Shown here: one piece after another, positions 1-5,249 of the stretch
How positions within the stretch are numbered: position 1 is the first letter of the stretch
Layout of the letters: the number at the start of each line of letters is the position of its first letter
Source: Candidatus Dormiibacterota bacterium
GTDB taxonomy: Bacteria > Chloroflexota > Dormibacteria > Aeolococcales > Bog-877
DNA: 6,937 nt
Direction of reading: 5' to 3'
NCBI GenBank assembly: GCA_030038765.1
Contig: JASHRA010000185.1
Coordinates: 1 to 6,937, forward strand
The notes under the pieces: generated by a model
What the model saw: only the letters and a program-made list of their open reading frames with translations
What the model was told of the DNA's origin: nothing
Database searches by the model: none
Position numbers and translations under genes: made by a program

Positions 1-2022
1 GTCGCGGGCCCGGCGCAGCGGGGTGGGCTGTCCCCGCACCGCCACCGGCACCACGTAGCCGGGCGCCCCGGCCGGCTCGCGGCCCAGGCCCTGCTCCCAG
101 CGCTCCACGCCGCGCTCCCCGCCCAGGGCGGAGAGGAAGCGGGAGGGGATGGCCGGCGTGGGGCTGCCGTAGACGTGGCGGCGGAAGCAGTGGCTGAGGT
201 AGAGGCGGCGCTTGGCCCTGGTCATGCCGACGTAGAACAGCCGCCTCTCCTCCTCGATCTCGGCCACGGTGTCGAGCGAGCGGCTGTGGGGCAGCAGCCC
301 CTCCTCGACCCCGGTGATGAACACCACCTCGAACTCCAGGCCCTTGACCTGGTGCAGCGTGATCAGGGTCATGGAGCGGGAGCGGTCCTCCATCTGGTCC
401 ACCTCGCCGGAGAGCGCCACCTGCTCCAGGAACAGGGGCAGGGCCTCGGCCGAGGCCAGCTCCCCCTGCTCCGCGGCCAGCCCCCGCAGCTCCATGAGGT
501 TGGCCCAGCGCTCCTCGCCCTCGACGCTGCCGTCGCGCACCAGCTGGCGGTATCCGCTGCGCTCCAGGAGCCGGTCCAGGACCGTCACCAGGGGCCAGGG
601 ACGGCTCCACTCGGAGAGCTCGTCGATGAGCTGCCGGAACTGGCGCAGGCCGTTCGCCGCGGCGCCGCGGACACCCACCGCGGCGGGGTCGGAGAGCAGC
701 TCCCAGTGGGAGACCCCGGCCGCCTCGGCGCCGGCGAAGAGCTCGCGCAGGGAGTGGGCGCCGACGCCCCGCTTGGGCACGTTGACCACGCGCTCGAAGG
801 CGAGCCGGTCCTGGGGGTGCTCCAGCAGGCGCAGGTAGGCGAGCACGTCCTTGACCTCGCGGCGCTGGTAGAAGCGCACCCCGCCGACCAGGCGGTAGGG
901 GATGCCGGCGCGGAGCAGCGTCTCCTCCAGGGCCCGAGACTGGGCGTTGGTGCGGTAGAGGACCGCCATCTGGCCGTAGTCGGACTCCCCCAGGGAGACC
1001 AGCCGGGACGCCTCCCGGGCCACCGCCCCGGCCTCCTCGCGCTCGTCGTAGAGCTGCGCCACGACCACCGGGTCCCCCTCGGGGCCCTCGGTCCAGAGCC
1101 CCTTGTCCAGGCGCTCCGAGTTCTCCCGGATCACCGACTGGGCGGCGGCGACGATGGCCTTGGTGCTGCGGTAGTTCTGCTCCAGCGGGATCACCCGCGC
1201 GTCCGGGTAGTCGCGCTGGAACTCCATGATGTTGCGCAGGTCGGCGCCCCGCCAGCTGTAGACGGACTGGTCGGGATCGCCCACGACGGTGATGTGGCGG
1301 TGCTCCTCGACCAGGTGGCGGAGCATCAGGTACTGGGCCCGGTTGGTGTCCTGGTACTCGTCCACCAGGACGTGGTCGAAGCGGTGCTGGTAGCGCTGCC
1401 GCGCCTCCTCGGAGTCGCGCAGCAGCTCCACGGCGCGGAAGAGGAGGTCGTCGAAGTCGAGCGCGCCGGCCGCCTCCAGCAGGGCCTGGTAGCGGGGGTA
1501 GACGGCCGCCACCTGGCCCTCGACGTAGCCCGCCGCCTGCTCCGCGTAGGCGTCCGGCCCCCGCAGCTCGCCCTTGGCCCGCGAGATCTCGGCCGCCACC
1601 GTGGCCGGGCTGAGCCGCTTCTCGTCGATCCCCGACTGCCGCATCGCCTCGCGGGTGAGGGCCAGGCGGTCCAGCTCGTCGTAGACGGCGAAGCCGCGGG
1701 GAACGCCGATCAGCTCGCCGCGCTCGCGCAGCATGCGCACCCCGCAGGCGTGGAAGGTGCCCAGCCACATCCCCCGGGGCTCCTCGCCGAGCAGCCTCCC
1801 GAGCCGCTCCCGCATCTCCCGGGCCGCCTTGTTGGTGAAGGTCACCGCCATCACCCGGTCGGTCCTGGCCTGGCCCTCGGCCAGGAGCCGGGCCACCCGG
1901 TGGGTCAGCACCCGGGTCTTGCCCGAGCCCGCCCCGGCCAGCACCAGGAGCGGGTCCGGGGGCGCGGTGATGGCCTCCAGCTGCGCCTGGTTGAGGCCCC
2001 GCAGGAGCTCCTCGGGGCTCAC
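1..2022 (-). CDS. pcrA: UvrD/PcrA-family superfamily 1A DNA helicase, C-terminus cut by window edge
   Basis: ATP-dependent 3'-5' DNA helicase of the UvrD/Rep/PcrA family, which works in nucleotide excision repair, replication restart and removal of RecA or RNA polymerase from DNA. Translating the minus strand from GTG 2022 gives 674 codons, open to the left edge. Numbered from that GTG, the motifs run in order: Q motif LNQAQ (Q14), Walker A AGAGSGKT (29-36), motif Ia FTNKAA (62-67), GTFHA (88-92), DFDDLL (189-194), motif II DEYQD (221-225), motif III VGDPDQSVYSWRGA (247-260), motif IV QNYRS (282-286, R285), motif V TLHQVKGLEF (555-564) and motif VI YVGMTRAK (597-604, R602 as arginine finger). 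All catalytic residues are intact. Family members are usually about 720-780 aa, so the end of domain 2A and the C-terminal tail lie outside. The start is uncertain: an in-frame TTG at 2070 overlaps the upstream hydrolase stop as TTGA and would add 16 residues. Neither start has a good Shine-Dalgarno. GTG 2022 better matches the short N-terminus usual in the family. Rep or UvrD paralogues are not excluded. Confidence 0.93.
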   Translation of the reverse strand, partial: MSPEELLRGLNQAQLEAITAPPDPLLVLAGAGSGKTRVLTHRVARLLAEGQARTDRVMAVTFTNKAAREMRERLGRLLGEEPRGMWLGTFHACGVRMLRERGELIGVPRGFAVYDELDRLALTREAMRQSGIDEKRLSPATVAAEISRAKGELRGPDAYAEQAAGYVEGQVAAVYPRYQALLEAAGALDFDDLLFRAVELLRDSEEARQRYQHRFDHVLVDEYQDTNRAQYLMLRHLVEEHRHITVVGDPDQSVYSWRGADLRNIMEFQRDYPDARVIPLEQNYRSTKAIVAAAQSVIRENSERLDKGLWTEGPEGDPVVVAQLYDEREEAGAVAREASRLVSLGESDYGQMAVLYRTNAQSRALEETLLRAGIPYRLVGGVRFYQRREVKDVLAYLRLLEHPQDRLAFERVVNVPKRGVGAHSLRELFAGAEAAGVSHWELLSDPAAVGVRGAAANGLRQFRQLIDELSEWSRPWPLVTVLDRLLERSGYRQLVRDGSVEGEERWANLMELRGLAAEQGELASAEALPLFLEQVALSGEVDQMEDRSRSMTLITLHQVKGLEFEVVFITGVEEGLLPHSRSLDTVAEIEEERRLFYVGMTRAKRRLYLSHCFRRHVYGSPTPAIPSRFLSALGGERGVERWEQGLGREPAGAPGYVVPVAVRGQPTPLRRARD

Positions 2023-2066
2023 CGCGAGGGCCGGGGGAGCGGTCCTCAGGGACTCGGGACGGGCGC

Positions 2067-2936
2067 TCAACCCACCGTCGCCGGGGTGGCGGCGAGCTCC
2101 GCGTAGAGCTCCGGCCGGCGATCGCCGAGGGTGTGGTTGCGGGGGGTGCGCCGGCGCAGCGCGGTGGCCCGCGCCAGGTCCACGTCGACCAGGACCGTGG
2201 CCTCGGTGTCGCTGGCGGCGGGACCGGCCAGCATCCAGCCGTCGGGGGCCACGACGCAGCTGCAGCCGAGGAACTTGAGGTCACGCTCCACCCCGATGCG
2301 GTCGGCGGCGGCGACGTAGACCTGGTTCTGGGTGGCGATGCCGACGCAGGCGTAGTTGCCCATGGTCCAGCCCCGGTCGTCGTAGCAGTGGTCGCGGAAG
2401 TTGCCGACCCAGTTGGTGGGCACGCAGATGATCTCGGCCCCGGCCAGGGTCAGCAGCCGGGCCGCCTCCGGGAACCAGGTGTCGTAGCAGATGAGGACCC
2501 CGAGGCGGCCGAAGGGCAGGTCGAAGACGGGGAACTCCTGGCCCGGCCGGAAGAAGCTCTTCTCGTTGTAGAAGAGGTGGGACTTGCGGTAGACGCCCAC
2601 CAGGCCCTCCGGGCCGAGCACGGCGGCGGAGTTGAAGAGCTGCCCGCCCTCCAGCTCCGCGAAGCCGGCCACGGCGTGGACGCGGCGCTCACGGCAGACC
2701 TGCTGCCAGGCCCGCAGGGTGGTCCCCGTGGCCGCGTCCTGGGAGCAGCGCAGGGCCTCCTCGGGGCTGGCGAAGGCGTAGCCGGAGGAGGCCAGCTCGG
2801 GCAGCACCACCAGCTCGGCACCGGCCGCGGCGGCGCCCTCCAGGGCGTTGAGGCCCAACCCCAAGTTGGCCTCCATGTCGCCCACCCGGGGGGCGTACTG
2901 GCAGACGGCGAGCTTGATCCGCGAGCCCTGTGGCAC
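2067..2936 (-). CDS. Nitrilase-superfamily carbon-nitrogen hydrolase (amidase type, substrate unknown)
   Basis: A 289-residue cytosolic C-N hydrolase. The family cleaves amide, carbamoyl or nitrile C-N bonds through a Glu-Lys-Cys triad. All three residues are visible in the expected contexts: E47 in LPELASSGY, K118 in YRKSHLF and C150 in LICYDTWFPE. E125 in YNEKSFFRPG is a candidate for the second conserved glutamate. Length fits a single-domain amidase-like member, with no fused acyltransferase, NAD synthetase or Fhit domain, no signal peptide and no membrane segment. The start is GTG 2936, preceded by GGAG about 9 nt upstream; an ATG at 2943 is out of frame. The gene lies 26 bp after groEL on the same strand and its stop lies just before, or overlaps, the helicase start, so it is probably part of that transcript. 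Cys rather than another residue in the WFPE-containing motif argues for an active enzyme. N-carbamoylputrescine amidase, omega-amidase and R-amidase are all possible relatives; I cannot choose among them from sequence alone. Confidence 0.9.
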   Translation of the reverse strand: MPQGSRIKLAVCQYAPRVGDMEANLGLGLNALEGAAAAGAELVVLPELASSGYAFASPEEALRCSQDAATGTTLRAWQQVCRERRVHAVAGFAELEGGQLFNSAAVLGPEGLVGVYRKSHLFYNEKSFFRPGQEFPVFDLPFGRLGVLICYDTWFPEAARLLTLAGAEIICVPTNWVGNFRDHCYDDRGWTMGNYACVGIATQNQVYVAAADRIGVERDLKFLGCSCVVAPDGWMLAGPAASDTEATVLVDVDLARATALRRRTPRNHTLGDRRPELYAELAATPATVG

Positions 2937-2962
2937 CGGGACATTCTCCGCCTGGGCGGCGG

Positions 2963-4633
2963 TCAGAAGTCCATGTCCTCCATCCCGTCCATTCCGCCCA
3001 TGCCCCCCATCCCGCCCATGCCGCCGTCGTCGCCACCCCCGGCGGGGAGGGCCGGCTCGGGCTGGGGCAGGTCGGCGACCAGGGCCTCGGTGGTGAGCAG
3101 CATCCCGGCCACCGAGGCCGCGCTCTGGAGGCTGGTCTTGACCACCTTGGTGGGGTCGACGATGCCGGCCTTGAAGAGGTCGCCGTACTCCAGGCTGCTG
3201 ACGTCCAGGCCCTCGGTCGGGCCCAGCGCCTGGACCGCGGCCAGGACCACCGAGCCCTCCAGCCCGGCGTTGGCGGCGAGCTGCCGGATGGGCACCTGCA
3301 GCGCCCGGCTGACGATCTGGGCGCCGGCCGCCTGGTCGGTGTCGGCCCCCTTGACCTTGAGCTTGGCGGCGGCCAGCAGGAGGGCCTTGCCGCCGCCCGC
3401 GACGATGCCCTCGGCGACCGCCGCGCGGGTCGCCCCCAGGGCGTCCTCGACGCGCTCCTTGCGCTCGCGCAGAGCGGTCTCGGTGGCGGCCCCGACCTTG
3501 ATCACGGCCACCCCGCCCACCAGCCGCGCCTTGCGCTCCTCCAGCTTCTCCCGGTCCCAGTCGGAGTCGGTGACCTCGATCTGCTGGTCGATCTCCCGGA
3601 CCCGCTCCTTCACCTGCCCCGGGGTGCCCTTGCCCTCGACGATGGTGGTGTCGTCCTTGGTCACCACCACGCGCCGGGCGCCGCCCAGCTGGGACTCCTG
3701 GATGGCGTCCATGGCCAGCCCCAGCTCCTCGGAGATCTGCTCCGCCCCGGTCAGGACGGCGATGTCCTGGAGCATGGCCTGGCGCCTGTCCCCGAAGCCG
3801 GGGGCCTTGACGGCGCAGACGGAGAGCGTGCCCCGGAGCCGGTTCACCACCAGGGTCGAGAGGGCCTCGCCCTCCACGTCCTCGGCGATGATCAGGAGCG
3901 GGCGCGACGCCTTCACCGCCAGCTCCATGGCCGGGACCACGTCGTTGAGGGCCGAGAGCTTGCGCGGCGTGACCACGATGAGGGGGTCCTCCAGCACCGC
4001 CTCCATGGCCTGCTGGTCGGTGACCAGGTAGGAGGAGACGTAGCCGCGGTCGAACTGCATCCCCTCCACCACCTTGACCTCGGTGTCGATGCTGGAGGAC
4101 TCCTCGACCGTGATCACGCCCTCGGGGCCGACCCGGTCCATGGCGTCGGCGATCATGGAGCCGATCTCCTCGCTGCCGCTGGAGATGGTGGCCACGTGGG
4201 CCATGTCCTCCCGCCCCGCCACCGGCCGGCTCAGCTTGTCGAGCTCCGCCATGACCTTCTGGGTGGCGGCGTCGATGCCCTGCTTGAGGCCCACCGCCGA
4301 GGCGCCGGCCACCAGGTTGCGGAGCCCCTCCTCGACCATGGTCTCGGCCAGCAGCGCGGCCGTGGTGGTGCCGTCCCCAGCGATGTCGTTGGCCTTGCGA
4401 GCGGCCTCCGCCAGCAGCTGGGCGCCCATGTTCTCGAAGTGGTCGGGAAGCTCGATGTCGCGCACGATGGTGGCCCCGTCGCTGGTCACCTGCGGGCTCC
4501 CGTACTTGCGGTCGATGACCACCGCCCGCCCCCTCGGTCCCAGGGTCGTGCGCACCGCCGCGGCCACCTGGGCCGTGCCCCGGAGCAGGGCCTGGCGGGC
4601 CTCCTCGTCGAACTTCAGCTGCTTGGCTGGCAC
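2963..4633 (-). CDS. groEL: Chaperonin GroEL (Hsp60, 60 kDa)
   Basis: Group I chaperonin subunit. Fourteen copies form a double ring that folds proteins in an ATP-driven cavity capped by GroES. The 556 aa protein is of normal length (E. coli 548). ATPase residues are present: D52 (SDG), D87 in AGDGTTT and D397 in RVEDALGATRAA, with TLGPRGR at 30-36 and GGG at 413-415. The apical substrate groove is recognisable at FDRGYVSSYL (194-203) and AEDVEGEALSTLVVN (250-264). The C-terminus has four GGM triplets (537-548) and ends in an acidic MDF tail. Compared with E. coli there are changes close to the nucleotide site (K34 to R, N37 to A) and a lysine after the GGG (K416), so the protein is somewhat divergent, though nothing essential is lost. 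The start is GTG 4633, set by an AGGTGAT ribosome binding site 3 nt upstream; MPAKQLKFDEEAR matches the family N-terminus. It lies 73 bp after groES and should be co-transcribed with it under CIRCE/HrcA control. Confidence 0.98.
   Translation of the reverse strand: MPAKQLKFDEEARQALLRGTAQVAAAVRTTLGPRGRAVVIDRKYGSPQVTSDGATIVRDIELPDHFENMGAQLLAEAARKANDIAGDGTTTAALLAETMVEEGLRNLVAGASAVGLKQGIDAATQKVMAELDKLSRPVAGREDMAHVATISSGSEEIGSMIADAMDRVGPEGVITVEESSSIDTEVKVVEGMQFDRGYVSSYLVTDQQAMEAVLEDPLIVVTPRKLSALNDVVPAMELAVKASRPLLIIAEDVEGEALSTLVVNRLRGTLSVCAVKAPGFGDRRQAMLQDIAVLTGAEQISEELGLAMDAIQESQLGGARRVVVTKDDTTIVEGKGTPGQVKERVREIDQQIEVTDSDWDREKLEERKARLVGGVAVIKVGAATETALRERKERVEDALGATRAAVAEGIVAGGGKALLLAAAKLKVKGADTDQAAGAQIVSRALQVPIRQLAANAGLEGSVVLAAVQALGPTEGLDVSSLEYGDLFKAGIVDPTKVVKTSLQSAASVAGMLLTTEALVADLPQPEPALPAGGGDDGGMGGMGGMGGMDGMEDMDF
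2990..3025 (-). repeat. 9-bp tandem repeat coding the GroEL C-terminal GGM tail
   Basis: Four consecutive Gly-Gly-Met triplets (GroEL residues 537-548) are encoded by four near-identical 9-bp units; a related Asp-Gly-Met unit follows at 2981-2989. In characterised GroELs this flexible tail projects into the folding cavity and its length affects folding rate. The repeat is a normal family feature, but the tandem DNA makes it prone to unit gain or loss. Confidence 0.85.
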
Positions 4634-4636
4634 TTC

Positions 4637-4643
4637 ATCACCT
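4637..4643 (-). promoter_or_regulatory. groEL ribosome binding site AGGTGAT
   Basis: Read on the minus strand, AGGTGAT lies 3 nt before GTG 4633 and matches the distal part of the anti-Shine-Dalgarno complement. It fixes the GTG as the groEL start. An ATG at 4637-4635 that overlaps this site is out of frame with groEL and is not used for it. Confidence 0.75.
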
Positions 4644-4660
4644 CTGCATCACCCGGCGCC

Positions 4661-4693
4661 GGGCTCGCGGCGGCCCGGGGGCCGCGCGAGCCC
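4661..4693 (-). other. Strong GC hairpin in the groES-groEL gap
   Basis: An inverted repeat fills much of the 73-bp spacer: arms 4661-4669 and 4685-4693 pair over 9 bp, then after a one-base bulge at 4670, 4671-4675 pairs with 4680-4684 around a 4-nt loop. An adjoining 12-bp perfect palindrome (CCCGGCGCCGGG, 4652-4663) shares three bases with it. No U-run follows in the direction of transcription, so it is not a classical intrinsic terminator. It could act as an mRNA-processing or stability element or as a partial attenuator that sets the groES/groEL ratio. The pairing is directly visible; the role is inferred. Confidence 0.6.
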
Positions 4694-4706
4694 GCGGCTC
4701 AGGCCT

Positions 4707-5015
4707 TCAGGACTTGCCGTTGGCGACCACGGCCAGGATGTCCCGCTCCGAGAGGATGAGGTAGTCCTGATCGTCGATCTTGATCTCGGAGCCGGAGTAC
4801 TTGGCGTAGATGATGCGGTCCCCGACGGAGACGTCCATGGCCACCCGCTGGCCGGTCTGCTCGTTGTACTTGCCGTTGCCCACCGCCTCGACGGTCCCCT
4901 CCTGGGGCTTCTCCTTGGCGGTGTCGGGAAGCACGATGCCGCTCTTGGTGGTCTCCTCCCGCTCGAGTGGCTTCACCACCACCCGATCAGCCAGCGGACG
5001 TAGCTTGAGGGCCAT
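4707..5015 (-). CDS. groES: Co-chaperonin GroES (Hsp10, 10 kDa)
   Basis: Co-chaperonin that forms the seven-subunit lid on GroEL and closes the folding chamber. The 102 aa length is usual. The N-terminal signature LRPLADRVVVKPLE (5-18) is followed by the mobile loop EETTKSGIVLPDTAKEKP, whose hydrophobic triplet I27-V28-L29 is the known GroEL contact. Next come GTVEAVGNGK, the VSVGDRIIYAKYSGSEIKID strand region, and a C-terminal YLILSERDILAVV as in other GroES proteins. The start is ATG 5015 with a near-perfect AGGAGGT ribosome binding site at 5027-5021, 5 nt upstream. It is the first gene of the minus-strand series, preceded by CIRCE in its leader, so HrcA repression with heat induction is expected. 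Nothing in the sequence is unusual. Confidence 0.98.
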   Translation of the reverse strand: MALKLRPLADRVVVKPLEREETTKSGIVLPDTAKEKPQEGTVEAVGNGKYNEQTGQRVAMDVSVGDRIIYAKYSGSEIKIDDQDYLILSERDILAVVANGKS

Positions 5016-5020
5016 TCCCT

Positions 5021-5027
5021 ACCTCCT
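5021..5027 (-). promoter_or_regulatory. groES ribosome binding site AGGAGGT
   Basis: Near-consensus Shine-Dalgarno on the minus strand, 5 nt before ATG 5015. It is the strongest ribosome binding site in the window and lies 4 nt downstream of the CIRCE core, so operator and translation start sit close together in the leader. Confidence 0.85.
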
Positions 5028-5031
5028 GTGG

Positions 5032-5058
5032 TTAGCACTCAACCCATGTGAGTGCTAA
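5032..5058 (-). promoter_or_regulatory. CIRCE operator (HrcA binding site)
   Basis: The inverted repeat TTAGCACTC-N9-GAGTGCTAA is present without a mismatch; arms are 5032-5040 and 5050-5058 with a 9-bp spacer. One more G-C pair outside (5031/5059) extends each arm to 10 bp. CIRCE is the binding site of the heat-shock repressor HrcA and is typically found in front of groESL or dnaK operons. Here it lies between the predicted promoter and the groES ribosome binding site, so bound HrcA would block transcription. hrcA itself is not in the window. Confidence 0.97.
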
Positions 5059-5059
5059 C

Positions 5060-5089
5060 AGTCTAGCCTGCGCCGCGAGCTTCCCGCAA
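5060..5089 (-). promoter_or_regulatory. Predicted sigma-A-type promoter for groESL
   Basis: On the minus strand TTGCGG (5089-5084) and TAGACT (5065-5060) are separated by 18 bp and resemble -35 and -10 boxes. TAGACT matches TATAAT at four of six positions; the -35 match is weaker, mainly its TTG. Transcription would begin about 5053, inside CIRCE, giving a leader of about 38 nt. The position is what a CIRCE-controlled promoter requires, but the boxes are only moderate matches. Confidence 0.5.
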
Positions 5090-5168
5090 GCCGCCGCCCG
5101 GCACCACGGGGCTCACCGCCCCGGCCTGTCCTGCCCCGCCGGGCTCGGCCCCGGGCCCGGTTCCAGCT

Positions 5169-5203
5169 CCCCACCCGGGCCCTGCCAGCGGGCCCGGGCG
5201 GGG
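5169..5203. other. Strong GC hairpin between divergent transcription units
   Basis: Arms CCCGGGCCC (5174-5182) and GGGCCCGGG (5190-5198) pair perfectly around a 7-nt loop. After one mismatch (5173/5199) four more G-C pairs follow (5169-5172 with 5200-5203). Neither side has a T-run, so it is not a normal terminator. It lies between the groES promoter and the methyltransferase start and could be an operator, an insulator or a leader structure. In DNA this GC-rich some palindromes occur by chance. Confidence 0.5.
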
Positions 5204-5216
5204 CTCCGGCAGCCCT

Positions 5217-5222
5217 TACCAT
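5217..5222 (+). promoter_or_regulatory. Weak candidate -10 box for the methyltransferase gene
   Basis: TACCAT lies 27 nt before GTG 5250 and matches TATAAT at four of six positions. It is the only AT-containing hexamer close to the start. No convincing -35 lies 16-18 bp upstream, since the GC hairpin occupies that space. Transcription from it would give a leader of about 20 nt. Confidence 0.25.
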
Positions 5223-5249
5223 CGGGCCGTCCATGGCCCAGAGTCGCCC

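Noticed and set aside
175..2106. A 643-codon open frame on the plus strand opposite the helicase
   Set aside because: It is rich in Leu, Gly, Ala, Pro and His with no motif, as expected for the antisense frame of GC-rich DNA. The minus strand carries all helicase motifs.
4652..4693. Intrinsic terminator between groES and groEL
   Set aside because: The stem is strong, but no U-run follows in the direction of transcription, and terminating here would separate groES from groEL.
2133..4759. Open frames of 632 and 609 codons on the plus strand opposite the hydrolase, groEL and groES
   Set aside because: Low-complexity translations that cross gene borders; GroEL, GroES and the hydrolase on the minus strand explain this DNA fully.
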